Below are positions 43,894 to 54,354 of a stretch of DNA of 64,000 bases, one piece after another. Numbering within the stretch: the stretch's first letter is position 1; each line of letters begins with the position of its first letter. A model generated the notes under the pieces. That model searched no databases, was not told the origin of the DNA, and saw only the letters and a program-made list of their open reading frames with translations. This stretch comes from Pseudoduganella flava (lineage in GTDB: Bacteria > Pseudomonadota > Gammaproteobacteria > Burkholderiales > Burkholderiaceae_D). Location of the stretch: assembly GCF_007830495.1 (NCBI RefSeq), contig NZ_VLKW01000001.1:806001-870000 (forward strand). The letters are read 5' to 3'. Both the position numbers and the translations under genes were made by a program.

Positions 43894-44751
43894 GCCTGAA
43901 ACGGCAAGATGTTTTTCTAAGGGGCTGATTTTAAAAGGTAAACCTGGCTGCTGCATTCGCGGGCAGCGTAAGAATAGTCTTACAAATCAAGGACTTTGCC
44001 GATGCGGGGGATTCTTACGCACAAAGATATCCACAGAATTTGTGGGGAACCTTTGCACCAAACTGGGCCGTTGCTGCAAATTTCCGCACGAAAACATTTT
44101 GGTTACAAATCAATGACTTGAGTCCGGTGGGTGCAGCTTCCCCACAATTTTATCCACAGAAGTTGTGAAGAATCGGCGGCGCCTTCCAGCGGCGCTGATG
44201 GCGGAACTCGCGCCGCACCTGCTCCCGAACAGCCTGCCCAATTTTTGTGCGAGGACATTTTTTCCTTACGAATCAAGGGGTTTACGGGATACCGGCAGCC
44301 TTGCGCACAATATTGTCCACAGTTTTTGTGCAGAAGGCGCACAAGACGCCCGCGGGAACGTGAAAAGCGGCAATTTTCTGTCGCTGCATTGTTTTTCAGC
44401 AGGCTTGTTTTTCTCTTGTAAATCAAAGACTTTACTTGTCATCAATGGCCTTGCCAACAATCTTATCAACAGTTTATGTGCAGAACCGAACATTCTCAAA
44501 AGAACTGTGCGTAGTGCCGCTGCAAACTTTTTGCGCAAGGAAATTTTTCCCTTTCATATCAGTACCTTAGGGGTGCGGCGCGGCCGTTGCCAACAATTTT
44601 GTCCACAGAAAATGTTAAGAACCGCACAGACGCGGCCGTGGAAAAACGCTGCACAAAAAACGCGCAGCTAAAATAATCAACGTAAAATCAAGTACTTGGC
44701 ATCAATGCGGGGCTTTGCGCACAATCTTTTCCACAGAATTTGTGCAGAACC
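43894..44751. repeat. six-unit diverged repeat array with DnaA-box-like cores (gene-free region)
   Basis: Within the 998-bp gap between xseA and exbB, six units of 72-73 bp lie at 43979-44051, 44102-44173, 44265-44336, 44415-44487, 44551-44623 and 44680-44751 (starts 123-163 bp apart). Each has a left block close to CTTACAAATCAAGGACTT, a variable middle of about 18 bases, and a right block TTGCGCACAAT, a 9-mer, then GAATTTGTGCAGAACC. The 9-mers are ATATCCACA, TTATCCACA, TTGTCCACA, TTATCAACA, TTGTCCACA and TTTTCCACA; the second is the exact DnaA-box consensus. GCACAA/TTGTGC can pair as a hairpin around the box. A weaker block like GCTGCAAATTTTTGCGCAAGGA precedes units 2-6. The region is much more AT-rich than its surroundings and no convincing gene is present. 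Confidence 0.85.
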
Positions 44752-44841
44752 TCGCCAGGCGGGCACACGAACTGTCCACACTTGCCGGAGCACGGCCAAA
44801 ACGCTACATTGCGCGTCTGGGCTTTCCACAAGGAGTAAGTT

Positions 44842-45447
44842 TTGCTCGCCATCTTCCAAGCTGCCGGCTGGCCGATCTGGCTGCTGCTGATCGCATCCAT
44901 CGTCGCGACCGCGCTGATCATCGAACGCCTGCTGACGTTGCGGCGCGCGCGGATCCTGCCGCCGAACCTGCTCGACGAAGTCACGCGGGTCTACCGCGGC
45001 GGCAATATCACACCGGAGATCATCGAGAAGCTGGAAACCAGTTCGCCGCTGGGCACCGTGCTGGCCGCCGCGCTGCGCAACGTGAATGCGCCGCGCGACG
45101 TGATGAAGGAATCGATCGAAGAGGCGGGCGGCGGTGTCGCCCACACGCTGGAACGCTTCCTGACGACCCTGGGCACGATCGCCACGCTGGCGCCGCTGAT
45201 GGGCCTGTTCGGCACCGTCGTCGGCATGATCGAGATCTTCGGCGCGCAAAACCCCACCGGCGCCAATCCGGCCCAGCTGGCGCACGGCATCTCGGTGGCG
45301 CTGTACAACACCGGATTCGGCCTGGCGATCGCCATGCCCACGCTGGTGTTCTACCGCCACTTCCGCGCGCTGGTGGACAGCTTCGTGATCCAGATGGAGC
45401 AGCAGGCGGTGCGCTTCGTCGACGTCGTGCACGGCGCGCGCAACTGA
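44842..45447 (+). CDS. exbB: MotA/TolQ/ExbB proton channel protein
   Basis: A 201-residue inner-membrane protein with three membrane segments: one near the N-terminus (IWLLLIASIVATALII) and two in the conserved C-terminal half (LTTLGTIATLAPLMGLFGTVVGMIEIF and ALYNTGFGLAIAMPTLVFY). It forms the proton-conducting motor with ExbD that energises TonB-type outer-membrane transport, or a Tol-like function. The start is TTG 44842: AAGGAG lies 6 bases before it and no ATG fits as well. It opens the exbB-exbD-lpxK-Trm112-kdsB block. The six-repeat array ends 90 bases upstream. Confidence 0.9.
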   Translation: MLAIFQAAGWPIWLLLIASIVATALIIERLLTLRRARILPPNLLDEVTRVYRGGNITPEIIEKLETSSPLGTVLAAALRNVNAPRDVMKESIEEAGGGVAHTLERFLTTLGTIATLAPLMGLFGTVVGMIEIFGAQNPTGANPAQLAHGISVALYNTGFGLAIAMPTLVFYRHFRALVDSFVIQMEQQAVRFVDVVHGARN

Positions 45448-45456
45448 GGCGGCACC

Positions 45457-45879
45457 ATGGACTTCCGCAAGGGCCGGCGCCGCGAGGATCCGGACATCAA
45501 CCTGATCCCGTTCATCGACGTGCTGCTGGTGATCCTGATCTTCCTGATGGTCAGCACCACGTACAGCCGCTTCACCGAGCTGCAGATCACGCTGCCGACG
45601 GCCGATGCCGGGAAGGCGGCCGAACAGCCGAACCAGATCGACGTGACCGTCGACGCGAAGGGCAACTACACGGTCAATGGCCAGCCCGTATCGTTCCGCG
45701 ACCCGGCCGGCCTGGCCGCCACGTTGAAGGCCGCCGCGAAGCCGGGCAGCGACCCGGTCGTCGTCGTCAATGCCGACCAGTTCGCGATGCACCAGATGGT
45801 CGTCAACGTGATGGAGGCCGCGCGCATCGCCGGCTACGGCAAGCTGACGTTCGCCGCGCAGACGGGCAGTGCAAAGTAA
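45457..45879 (+). CDS. exbD: ExbD/TolR-family biopolymer transport protein
   Basis: A 140-residue protein with a basic N-terminus, one membrane segment carrying the essential aspartate (DINLIPFIDVLLVILIFLM, Asp near residue 21), and a periplasmic domain ending in the ExbD motif VVVNADQFAMHQMVVNVMEAARIAGYGKL. It pairs with the preceding proton channel protein; nine bases separate the genes. The partner TonB is not in the window. Confidence 0.92.
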   Translation: MDFRKGRRREDPDINLIPFIDVLLVILIFLMVSTTYSRFTELQITLPTADAGKAAEQPNQIDVTVDAKGNYTVNGQPVSFRDPAGLAATLKAAAKPGSDPVVVVNADQFAMHQMVVNVMEAARIAGYGKLTFAAQTGSAK

Positions 45880-45933
45880 CCTGCGCAGTGATCTCCGCCT
45901 TGACTCATCCCTTGCCACCGCGTGCCGCCTGAC

Positions 45934-46968
45934 ATGGCGGGCACGCTCGAATCCACGCTGACGCGCGCCTGGCTGCACCGCGGCCCGTTGGCCTGCGCGC
46001 TGTATCCCGTGTCGCTGCTGTTTCGCGCGCTGGCCGGCGTGCGCGCGCTGCTGTATCGCACCGGCGTGCTGAAATCCGGCAGGCTGCCGGTACCCGTCGT
46101 CGTCGTCGGCAATATCTTCATCGGCGGCACCGGCAAGACGCCGCTGACGATCTGGCTCGTCGAACAGCTGCGCGCGGCTGGCTTCACGCCGGGCGTCATC
46201 TCGCGCGGCTTCGGCGGCAAGGGCAGTGCGCCGCGGCCCGTGACGCCGCTGTCGACGCCGAGCGATGTGGGCGACGAGCCCGTGCTGATCGCCACCCGCG
46301 CCGGCTGCCCCGTGTTCGTTTGCCGCGACCGCCACGAGGCGGGCAGGGCACTGCTGGCCGCGCATCCGCAGGTGGACGTGATCGTCACCGACGATGGCCT
46401 GCAGCATTACGCCCTTGCGCGCGATGTCGAAGTGGTGCTGTTCGACGGCCGCGGCGTCGGCAATGGCTGGACGTTGCCGGCCGGGCCCTTGCGCGAGCCG
46501 CCCGCGCGCCGGCGCGACTTCACCGTCGTCAATGCGACGGAGATCACGCCGGCGCTGGCGGCCAGCGTCGGCGGCGCGCCTTACCGGATGACGCTGGCGG
46601 GCGACGTGGCCGAGCGCCTGGCCGACCGGCGCGAGCGCATGCCGCTGGCGCAGCTGGCGCAGCGCGGCGGCAAGATCGTCGCCGCGGCCGGCATCGGCAA
46701 CCCGGGCCGGTTCTTCCGCATGCTGGCCGGCGCCGGTCTCGCGTTCGCGGAGCTGCCGCTGCCCGATCACCACGACTTCCTCGACCGTCCGTTCGCGCAG
46801 CTGGACGCGGACTTGATCTTGTTGACGGAGAAGGATGCAGTAAAATGCGCACACATCGAAGAACTGAGGAACGATCCGCGCCTGTGGGTCGTTCCCGTCA
46901 GCGCGCGCATCGATGCCGCGCTGGCCGCACACATTGTGGAGAAATGCCGTGGACGCACGTTTGCTTGA
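45934..46968 (+). CDS. lpxK: tetraacyldisaccharide 4'-kinase (lipid A biosynthesis)
   Basis: A 344-residue inner-membrane kinase that phosphorylates the 4' position of the lipid A disaccharide. An N-terminal hydrophobic segment is followed by the Walker A loop [14 protein letters not shown] (about residues 59-72) and the catalytic/metal region [21 protein letters not shown]. The C-terminal part has LPDHHDF and [11 protein letters not shown], both typical of LpxK. ATG 45934 is used; GTG 45922 four codons upstream is an alternative. It overlaps the Trm112-like gene by 20 bases. Gene order with kdsB matches other beta-proteobacteria. Confidence 0.93.
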   Translation: MAGTLESTLTRAWLHRGPLACALYPVSLLFRALAGVRALLYRTGVLKSGRLPVPVVVVGNIFIGGTGKTPLTIWLVEQLRAAGFTPGVISRGFGGKGSAPRPVTPLSTPSDVGDEPVLIATRAGCPVFVCRDRHEAGRALLAAHPQVDVIVTDDGLQHYALARDVEVVLFDGRGVGNGWTLPAGPLREPPARRRDFTVVNATEITPALAASVGGAPYRMTLAGDVAERLADRRERMPLAQLAQRGGKIVAAAGIGNPGRFFRMLAGAGLAFAELPLPDHHDFLDRPFAQLDADLILLTEKDAVKCAHIEELRNDPRLWVVPVSARIDAALAAHIVEKCRGRTFA

Positions 46969-47125
46969 CATCCTGGTCTGCCCCGTTTGCAAGGGCCCGC
47001 TCGAATACGACAAGAAAGCCCAGGAGATGATCTGCCGCGGCGACCGCCTGGCCTATCCGATCCGCGACGGCATCCCGATCATGTGGGCCGACGAAGCCCG
47101 CACGCTTCAGGACGCTGTGGAATAA
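46949..47125 (+). CDS. Trm112-family small protein (YcaR-like)
   Basis: A 58-residue protein with the Trm112 pattern: [14 protein letters not shown] with a Cxx[19 protein letters not shown], then an acidic tail. It starts at GTG 46949 inside the end of lpxK; GTGGAGA lies just upstream. In many Proteobacteria this gene sits between lpxK and kdsB, as here. Trm112-like proteins activate methyltransferases in other organisms; the bacterial role is not settled. Only two of four possible zinc cysteines are obvious, with a third in MICRGD. Confidence 0.88.
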   Translation: MDARLLDILVCPVCKGPLEYDKKAQEMICRGDRLAYPIRDGIPIMWADEARTLQDAVE

Positions 47126-47139
47126 GGCGCGCCGCAGCA

Positions 47140-47889
47140 GTGTCCTTCACCGTCATCATCCCCGCGCGCCTGGCCTCGACCCGGCTGCCGAACAAGCCCC
47201 TCGCCGACATCCACGGCAAGCCGATGGTCGTGCGCGTGGCCGAACGTGCCGCGCTGTCCGGCGCCGCGCGCATCATCGTCGCCACCGATCACGCATCGAT
47301 CGAAGACGCATGCCGGCAGCACGGCATCGACGTGCGCATGACGCGCGCCGATCACCCGTCCGGCACCGACCGCATCGCCGAAGTGGCGCAGGCGCTTGGC
47401 CTGGCCGCGAACGAGGTGGTCGTCAACCTGCAGGGCGACGAGCCGCTGATCGACCCGGCCCTGCTGGCCGCATGCGCAAGCCGCATCGGGCCGGACGTGC
47501 CGATGGCCACCTGCGCGCACCCGCTGACCGATGCCGGGGAAGCTTTCAATCCGAACGTCGTCAAGGTCGTGCTGGACAAGGCGGGCCGCGCGCTGTACTT
47601 CAGCCGCGCGACGATCCCGTGGGCACGCGACGCGTTCGCGCAATCGAAGGACATCCTGCCACCCGGCTACCAACCGCTGCGCCACATCGGCCTGTACGCC
47701 TACCGCAACGACTTCCTGCAAGCCTATCCGCGGCTGGACGTGTCGCCCCTCGAAGGCATCGAGGCGCTGGAACAGCTGCGCGTGCTGTGGCACGGCCATC
47801 CTATCGCCGTGCATGTCACCGGCGCGGCGCCCGCCCCCGGTGTCGATACGCCTGAAGACCTGGAACGCGTGCGCGCTCAGTTTGTCTGA
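47140..47889 (+). CDS. kdsB: 3-deoxy-manno-octulosonate cytidylyltransferase
   Basis: A 249-residue enzyme that activates KDO as CMP-KDO for lipopolysaccharide core assembly. The nucleotide-binding start is [33 protein letters not shown] holds the metal-binding Asp, and the region [25 protein letters not shown] and HIGLYAYR bind KDO. The start is GTG 47140, 14 bases after the preceding stop; longer in-frame reading overlaps the Trm112 gene. Length matches E. coli KdsB (248). Confidence 0.95.
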   Translation: MSFTVIIPARLASTRLPNKPLADIHGKPMVVRVAERAALSGAARIIVATDHASIEDACRQHGIDVRMTRADHPSGTDRIAEVAQALGLAANEVVVNLQGDEPLIDPALLAACASRIGPDVPMATCAHPLTDAGEAFNPNVVKVVLDKAGRALYFSRATIPWARDAFAQSKDILPPGYQPLRHIGLYAYRNDFLQAYPRLDVSPLEGIEALEQLRVLWHGHPIAVHVTGAAPAPGVDTPEDLERVRAQFV

Positions 47890-47895
47890 GCATTT

Positions 47896-48670
<775 letters not shown>

Positions 48671-48680
48671 CAAAACCTGA

Positions 48681-48709
48681 AACGGACCGGCAACGGTCCG
48701 TTTTTTTTA
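48681..48709 (+). terminator. rho-independent terminator of adk
   Basis: Eight-bp stem AACGGACC/GGTCCGTT, 6-base loop, then eight T, 10 bases after the adk stop codon. Confidence 0.9.
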
Positions 48710-48820
48710 TTTGCCGGCCCCCTATCGGCCGCACCAGTTTTCGTTTGTATCGTTTCGTTGCCGCCGCGTGGCGGTTTGATGAAGTCCGATTTGATAACGT
48801 TGGCTAGAAGAGGGGGACAT

Positions 48821-50980
48821 ATGGCAGCGAGTCTGTGGTTTGCGGTGGCGTGCGGTGTCATTGCGGTGGTGTACGGGCTGTGGTCGCGCAGTTGGATCCT
48901 GCGGCAGGACGCGGGCAATCCGCGCATGCAGGAGATCGCCACGGCGATCCAGCAGGGCGCCGGCGCCTACCTGGCGCGGCAGTACCGCACGATCGGCATC
49001 GTCGGCATCGTTCTCCTCGTCGCCATCTTCTTCATGCTCGGCTTCCATACGGCGCTGGGCTTCCTGATCGGTGCCGTGCTGTCCGGCGCGTGCGGCTTCA
49101 TCGGCATGAACGTGTCGGTGCGGGCCAATGTGCGCACGGCGCAGGCCGCGTCCGTCGGCATGAACGAGGCGCTCAACGTGGCCTTCCGCGGCGGCGCGAT
49201 CACGGGCCTGCTGGTGGTCGGCCTGGGCCTCCTTGGCGTGGCGCTGTTCTACTGGGTGCTGACGACGTTCGCCAGCACCGCCTATCCCGCCACCAACCTG
49301 ACCCCGCACGACGTGATCAAGCCGCTGATCGGCCTCGCGTTCGGCGCGTCGCTGATTTCGATCTTCGCGCGCCTGGGCGGGGGCATCTTCACGAAGGGCG
49401 CCGACGTCGGCGCCGACCTCGTCGGCAAGGTCGAGGCGGGCATTCCCGAGGACGATCCGCGCAATCCCGCCGTCATCGCCGACAACGTGGGCGACAACGT
49501 GGGCGACTGCGCCGGCATGGCGGCCGACCTGTTCGAGACCTATGTCGTGACCTTGATCGCGACGATGCTGCTGGGCGCCCTGATGATCACGGACGCACCC
49601 CGCGAAGCGATCCTGTATCCGCTGCTGCTGGGCGGCGTGTCGATCCTCGGTTCGATCGTCGGCTGCCTGTTCGTCAAGGCCAAGCCGGGCAAGAAGATCA
49701 TGTCCGCGCTGTACACGGGGCTGTGGTGGTCGGCGATCCTGTCGCTGATCGGTTTCGCCGTCGTCACGTGGCTGCTGTGGAGCGACGACACGATGCGCTG
49801 GCAGATGATGGGCGCGACGGTCGTCGGCATCGTGCTCACGGGCCTGATGGTCTACATCACCGAGTTCTATACGGGTACCGACTTCAAGCCGGTGCGCCAC
49901 ATCGCCGAGGCGTCGACGACGGGCCACGGCACCAACATCATCGCCGGGCTGGGCGTGTCGATGAAGTCGACCGCGTGGCCCGTGCTGGCCGTGTGCGTGG
50001 CGATCCTCGTGTCGTACAAGCTGGCGGGCCTGTACGGCATCGCGATCGCGGCCACGTCGATGCTGTCGATGGCCGGCATCATCGTTGCGCTGGACGCGTA
50101 TGGTCCGGTGACGGACAACGCCGGCGGCATCGCCGAGATGGCCGGCATGCCCGACTCGGTGCGCGCGATCACCGATCCGCTGGACGCCGTCGGCAACACG
50201 ACGAAGGCCGTCACGAAAGGCTATGCGATCGGCTCGGCCGGGCTGGCCGCGCTGGTGCTGTTCGCCGACTACACGCACGCGCTGGAGTCGCGCCAGCTGT
50301 CGATGACGTTCGACCTGTCCAACCCGATGGTGATCGTGGGCCTCTTCATCGGCGGCCTGATTCCCTACCTGTTCGGGGCGATGGCGATGGAAGCGGTCGG
50401 CCGCGCGGCAGGTGCCGTCGTCGTCGAGGTACGGCGCCAGTTCCGCGACATCAAGGGCATCATGGACGGCAGCGGCCGGCCCGAGTACGACAAGGCCGTC
50501 GACATGCTGACCGCGTCGGCGATCCGCGAGATGATCGTGCCGTCGCTGCTGCCCGTCATCGTGCCTATCCTGGTCGGCATGCTGCTGGGGCCCGCGGCGC
50601 TGGGCGGCATGCTGATGGGGACGATCGTCACGGGCCTGTTCGTCGCGATCTCGATGACGACGGGCGGCGGCGCGTGGGACAACGCGAAAAAATACATCGA
50701 GGACGGCAATCACGGCGGCAAGGGTTCCGATGCGCACAAGGCCGCGGTGACGGGCGACACGGTGGGCGACCCGTACAAGGACACGGCCGGCCCCGCGGTG
50801 AACCCGCTGATCAAGATCATCAACATCGTCGCGCTGCTGCTGGTGCCGCTGCTGCCGGCCACCGGCTGGCTTGCCGTCGCGACGGAACCGCTGCAGGCGC
50901 ACGCTCCGGCCGCCGTGAAGAACCGCGTCGCCACCGGGACCACGCCCGCGCCGGTGGCGGAGCGCCCGGCCGAGCGCTGA
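48821..50980 (+). CDS. hppA: membrane-bound proton-translocating pyrophosphatase
   Basis: A 719-residue ion pump with about 16 membrane segments that couples pyrophosphate hydrolysis to proton export. The active-site loop has [42 protein letters not shown] (here named by its core GADLVGKVE and [10 protein letters not shown]), and the C-terminal loop has [14 protein letters not shown] and [21 protein letters not shown]. The phrase [10 protein letters not shown] has Lys where potassium-dependent enzymes have Ala, so this is the potassium-independent H+-pumping class. ATG 48821 follows AGAGGGGG; upstream in-frame ATGs lack a ribosome site. A 35-residue proline/alanine tail is extra. Confidence 0.95.
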   Translation: MAASLWFAVACGVIAVVYGLWSRSWILRQDAGNPRMQEIATAIQQGAGAYLARQYRTIGIVGIVLLVAIFFMLGFHTALGFLIGAVLSGACGFIGMNVSVRANVRTAQAASVGMNEALNVAFRGGAITGLLVVGLGLLGVALFYWVLTTFASTAYPATNLTPHDVIKPLIGLAFGASLISIFARLGGGIFTKGADVGADLVGKVEAGIPEDDPRNPAVIADNVGDNVGDCAGMAADLFETYVVTLIATMLLGALMITDAPREAILYPLLLGGVSILGSIVGCLFVKAKPGKKIMSALYTGLWWSAILSLIGFAVVTWLLWSDDTMRWQMMGATVVGIVLTGLMVYITEFYTGTDFKPVRHIAEASTTGHGTNIIAGLGVSMKSTAWPVLAVCVAILVSYKLAGLYGIAIAATSMLSMAGIIVALDAYGPVTDNAGGIAEMAGMPDSVRAITDPLDAVGNTTKAVTKGYAIGSAGLAALVLFADYTHALESRQLSMTFDLSNPMVIVGLFIGGLIPYLFGAMAMEAVGRAAGAVVVEVRRQFRDIKGIMDGSGRPEYDKAVDMLTASAIREMIVPSLLPVIVPILVGMLLGPAALGGMLMGTIVTGLFVAISMTTGGGAWDNAKKYIEDGNHGGKGSDAHKAAVTGDTVGDPYKDTAGPAVNPLIKIINIVALLLVPLLPATGWLAVATEPLQAHAPAAVKNRVATGTTPAPVAERPAER

Positions 50981-51050
50981 GCGGCTGCGGTGCGGCAGGG
51001 CGGGGCGGGCCGGCGTATCATGGACCGGCCGTCCTCGCCTGGAGTTTTCG

Positions 51051-51671
51051 ATGCCGTTCGCCGCGCCCCGGTGCCCGTCCTTCCGCCGCTATCTGCTTTG
51101 CTGCGCCTTGCTGGCGCTGGCCGGGGCGCACGCCCAGGAAGTGGAGCAGGGGCGGCGTAACGAGGCCGCCAACCCGGCGGCCGCCGCCAAGCCGGCTGCC
51201 GACCAGGCCGCGTATGCCCGGCTGCCGGTGTGCAAACTGGCGCCGGACGGCCGCAGCCTCGCCGTCGAGCCGTGCCGCACGGCGCCGGCGCAGCGGCCGA
51301 TGCCGCGCCGCCCCGTGCCGCACCAGGACTATCCCGAACCCCGCATCGGCATCCAGGAAGCCCCGCGCCCGGAGCTGACCTTGCCGGCGGCCACGCTGGA
51401 ACCCCGTTCGCCGTATCCGGCCGCGCCGGTGCCGCCGGTGCCGCCCGCCGTCAATCCGCAGGCGGCGCAGTCACCCTACGTGAGCCCGGCCCCCGGCACG
51501 TTCGCCGCGCCGCCGCCGGGGCCCAGCCGGCCGTCTCCGGCGGCGTGCGTCGGCGGGGTATGCCGCGATGCCGGCGGCGCCCCTTACACGGGCGGCGGCG
51601 GGACGGGCGTGCTGAAGAGCCCCAGCGGACGCATCTGCACGAGCACGGGCGGCTTTATCCGCTGCATGTGA
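51051..51671 (+). CDS. proline-rich exported hypothetical protein
   Basis: A 206-residue protein with an N-terminal signal (CCALLALAGAHA, cleavage near residue 28). The mature part is mostly proline/alanine-rich and probably unstructured, with a cysteine pair early (PVCKLAPDGRSLAVEPC) and two pairs near the end (ACVGGVCRD and ICTSTGGFIRCM). The C-terminal 45 residues are glycine-rich and look like a small disulfide-stabilised unit. I do not recognise a family. CTGGAG lies 8 bases before ATG 51051. It is a single gene between hppA and an SDR operon. Confidence 0.65.
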   Translation: MPFAAPRCPSFRRYLLCCALLALAGAHAQEVEQGRRNEAANPAAAAKPAADQAAYARLPVCKLAPDGRSLAVEPCRTAPAQRPMPRRPVPHQDYPEPRIGIQEAPRPELTLPAATLEPRSPYPAAPVPPVPPAVNPQAAQSPYVSPAPGTFAAPPPGPSRPSPAACVGGVCRDAGGAPYTGGGGTGVLKSPSGRICTSTGGFIRCM

Positions 51672-51691
51672 TCCGCTACAATCGCCTCCAT

Positions 51692-51711
51692 TGACGTTTA
51701 CGTAAACGTCA
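51692..51711. promoter_or_regulatory. perfect 20-bp palindromic operator before the SDR gene
   Basis: TGACGTTTACGTAAACGTCA is fully symmetric and lies 17 bases before the SDR start. The form resembles sites recalled for MerR-type regulators of branched-chain amino acid and fatty acid breakdown (LiuR-like); this was not checked. Confidence 0.7.
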
Positions 51712-51728
51712 CCAACAGTGGAGACAGC

Positions 51729-52487
51729 ATGCAAATTCGGGACAATGTATTCATCATCACGGGCGGCGCTTCGGGACTCGGCGCGGCGACGGCGCGTGCG
51801 CTGGCCGCGCAGGGCGGCAAGGTGGTGCTGGCGGACGTGCAGGTCGAGGCAGGTGAGGCGCTGGCGGCCGAGTTGAACGGGCGCTTCGTGCGCTGCGACG
51901 TGACGCAGGAGGCGGACGGCCTGGCCGTCGTTGCCGCGGCGCGCGAGCTGGGTGCGCTGCGCGGCATCGTCAACTGCGCCGGCGTGGCGCCGGCCGCGAA
52001 GACGGTCGGCAAGGACGGCCCCCATCCGCTCGACGCGTTCACCCGCACCATCGGCATCAACCTGATCGGCACGTTCAATATGTGCCGCCTCGCGGCGGAC
52101 GCGATGAGCAAGCTCGACCCGCTCGAGCACGGCGAGCGGGGCGTGATCGTCAACACGGCGTCCGTCGCCGCGTTCGACGGCCAGATCGGCCAGGCCGCGT
52201 ATGCGGCATCGAAGGCCGGCGTGGCGGGGATGACGCTGCCGATGGCGCGCGACCTGTCGCGCAGCGGCATCCGCGTGATGACGATCGCCCCCGGCATCTT
52301 CGAGACGCCGATGCTGCTCGGGATGCCGGCCGAGGTGCAGGATGCGCTGGGCAAGATGGTGCCGTTCCCACCGCGTCTCGGCAAGCCGGACGAGTATGCG
52401 CAGCTGGCGCTGGCCATCATCGGCAACGTGATGCTGAACGGCGAGACGATCCGCCTGGACGGTGCGATCCGCATGCAGCCGAAATAA
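51729..52487 (+). CDS. SDR of the 3-hydroxyacyl-CoA dehydrogenase type 2 group
   Basis: A 252-residue NAD-dependent SDR. Features: [12 protein letters not shown] (residues 11-22), the acidic NAD-selecting [24 protein letters not shown], the catalytic [24 protein letters not shown] region (Ser, Tyr, Lys), and [10 protein letters not shown]. The insert after NCAGVAPA and the final [18 protein letters not shown] match HSD10-type 2-methyl-3-hydroxybutyryl-CoA/3-hydroxyacyl-CoA dehydrogenases, which act in isoleucine and fatty acid breakdown. The palindrome upstream fits control by a catabolic regulator. GGAGAC precedes the ATG. It is followed by a hairpin-type terminator. Confidence 0.87.
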   Translation: MQIRDNVFIITGGASGLGAATARALAAQGGKVVLADVQVEAGEALAAELNGRFVRCDVTQEADGLAVVAAARELGALRGIVNCAGVAPAAKTVGKDGPHPLDAFTRTIGINLIGTFNMCRLAADAMSKLDPLEHGERGVIVNTASVAAFDGQIGQAAYAASKAGVAGMTLPMARDLSRSGIRVMTIAPGIFETPMLLGMPAEVQDALGKMVPFPPRLGKPDEYAQLALAIIGNVMLNGETIRLDGAIRMQPK

Positions 52488-52510
52488 GGTAGCATTCGTT
52501 CGTCAAGAGA

Positions 52511-52542
52511 ACGCGCGGCCGCCGTCGCGCGTTTTGCTTTTT
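52511..52542 (+). terminator. probable terminator between the SDR and ggt genes
   Basis: ACGCGCG pairs with CGCGCGT across an 8-base loop and is followed by TTTGCTTTTT. It lies 24 bases after the SDR stop and 13 before the ggt start, so it may also act as an attenuator in the ggt leader. Confidence 0.65.
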
Positions 52543-52554
52543 GAAGGAGGATCG

Positions 52555-54333
52555 ATGAAGCGACTGAATTTGGTGCCCGGTGCCGTATCCCTTGCGCTGG
52601 CCTTGCTGTGCGGTGGTCCGGACGCGTTCGCGCAGGAGCGCGCGCCCGAAATCGCCACCGGTTATGCCGAGAAGCAGGGCGCCGTCGCGCACAAGTACAT
52701 GGTGGCCGCGGCCAACCCGCTCGCCACCGATGCGGGCTACCAGATGCTCAAGCAGGGCGGCAGCGCGATCGATGCGGCCATCGCCACGCAGCTGGTGCTG
52801 ACGCTCGTCGAGCCGCAATCGTCGGGCATCGGCGGCGGCGCGTTCCTGCTGCTGTTCGACGGGAACAAAGTGCATTCGTACGACGGCCGCGAGACGGCGC
52901 CGATGGCCGCCACCGAGGCGCTGTTCCTGGACAAGGACGGCAAGCCGATGTCGCGCGAGCAGGGCATCGTCGGCGGCCGCTCGACGGGGGCGCCGGGCGT
53001 GCTGCGCATGCTGGAGCTGGCGCACAAGCGCCACGGCAAGCTGGCGTGGGCCACGCTGTTCGGCCCCGCGATCCGGCTGGCCGAGGAAGGCTTCGCGGTC
53101 AGCCCGCGCCTGAACGCATTGCTGAAGTACGACCAGCGCCGCCTGCCGCGCGACCCTGTCGCCGCCGCGTATTTCTACGATGCGGATGGCGCGCCGCGCC
53201 CGGTCGGCTACGTGCTGAAGAACCCGGAACTGGCGCGCACTTTGCGCGAGATCGCCAGCAAAGGCGCCGATGCGTTCTACACGGGCCGGATCGCGCGCGA
53301 CATCGCCGCGAAGGTCGCCAACCATCCGACCAATCCGGGCCTGCTGACGGCCAGGGACATCGCCGACTACCGCGCCAAGGAGCGCGATCCCGTCTGCGCC
53401 GATTACCGGCAATGGAAGGTGTGCGGCATGCCGCCGCCGTCGTCGGGCGGCATCGCCATCGCGCAGATGCTGGGCATCCTGGAACACACGCCGATCGGTG
53501 CGCATGCGCCGGTGGGCGGCGCGCTGGACGCCGAGGCGATCCACCTGTTCTCCGAAGCGGGCCGGCTGGCGTACGCGGACCGCAACCGCTACGTGGCCGA
53601 CACCGACTTCGTGCCGCTGCCCGGCAACGGCATCGCATCGATGCTGGACAAGCGCTACCTGACCCAGCGTGCCACGCTGATCGGCGCGCAGTCGATGGGC
53701 AGCGCGCAGGCCGGCACGCCGCCAGGGATGCAAGTGGCATGGGGCACCGACACGGCGCTGGACCGGCCGTCGACGTCGCACCTGGTGGCGGTGGACCAGT
53801 ACGGCAACGGGCTGTCGATGACGACGTCCGTCGAGGATGCATTCGGCTCGCGGCAGATGGTGGATGGCTTCATGCTGAACAACCAGCTGACCGACTTCTC
53901 GTTCGACGCGCGCGACGACAACGGCCCGATCGCCAACCGCGTCCAGCCGGGCAAACGGCCGCGCAGCGCGATGTCGCCGACGCTCGTGTTCGACAAGGCG
54001 ACGGGCAAGCTGGTGTTGGCGACGGGCTCGCCGGGCGGCTCGGCGATCATCAACTACGTGGCCAAGGTGCTGGTCGGCACGCTGGATTGGCACCTCGACG
54101 TGCAGCAGGCGATCAGCCTGCCGAACTTCGGCAGCCGCAACGGCCCGACGGAGCTGGAAGCGGGCCGCGTGAGCCCGGCCGTCATCGCCCAGCTGAAGGC
54201 GAAGGGCCACGTCGTCCGCGAATTCGAGCAGAACTCCGGCCTGCAAGGCATCCAGCGCCAGCAGCGCAACGGCCGCGACGTGTGGTTCGGCGGCGCCGAC
54301 CCGCGCCGCGAAGGCATCGTCAAAGGCGACTGA
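52555..54333 (+). CDS. ggt: gamma-glutamyltransferase
   Basis: A 592-residue periplasmic enzyme that transfers or hydrolyses the gamma-glutamyl group of glutathione and similar compounds. A signal peptide ends near residue 24 (GPDAFA). The precursor would self-cleave before Thr407 in RPSTSHLVAVDQYGN to give large and small subunits; Thr407 is then the nucleophile. SSGIGGGAFLL in the large subunit, MMVDGFMLNNQ-like QMVDGFMLNNQLTDF, and ATGSPGGSAIINYV in the small subunit are family motifs. GAAGGAGG precedes ATG 52555. Length is typical (about 580). No neighbour shares its pathway. Confidence 0.94.
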   Translation: MKRLNLVPGAVSLALALLCGGPDAFAQERAPEIATGYAEKQGAVAHKYMVAAANPLATDAGYQMLKQGGSAIDAAIATQLVLTLVEPQSSGIGGGAFLLLFDGNKVHSYDGRETAPMAATEALFLDKDGKPMSREQGIVGGRSTGAPGVLRMLELAHKRHGKLAWATLFGPAIRLAEEGFAVSPRLNALLKYDQRRLPRDPVAAAYFYDADGAPRPVGYVLKNPELARTLREIASKGADAFYTGRIARDIAAKVANHPTNPGLLTARDIADYRAKERDPVCADYRQWKVCGMPPPSSGGIAIAQMLGILEHTPIGAHAPVGGALDAEAIHLFSEAGRLAYADRNRYVADTDFVPLPGNGIASMLDKRYLTQRATLIGAQSMGSAQAGTPPGMQVAWGTDTALDRPSTSHLVAVDQYGNGLSMTTSVEDAFGSRQMVDGFMLNNQLTDFSFDARDDNGPIANRVQPGKRPRSAMSPTLVFDKATGKLVLATGSPGGSAIINYVAKVLVGTLDWHLDVQQAISLPNFGSRNGPTELEAGRVSPAVIAQLKAKGHVVREFEQNSGLQGIQRQQRNGRDVWFGGADPRREGIVKGD

Positions 54334-54354
54334 CGCCTGTCGCATTTCCGCACC

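Noticed and set aside
44131..44671. Small open frames inside the repeat array on both strands
   Set aside because: They run through the repeat units in different frames, lack ribosome sites and differ between units, so they are unlikely to be translated.
43894..44751. CRISPR array
   Set aside because: Units are 72-73 bp, diverged, unevenly spaced (123-163 bp) and have no constant-length spacers; no cas gene is present.
43844..44841. Chromosomal origin of replication
   Set aside because: DnaA-box-like words are present, but no dnaA, dnaN, gidA or parAB gene is nearby and most boxes deviate from consensus. A DnaA-related role remains possible and is listed as a finding.
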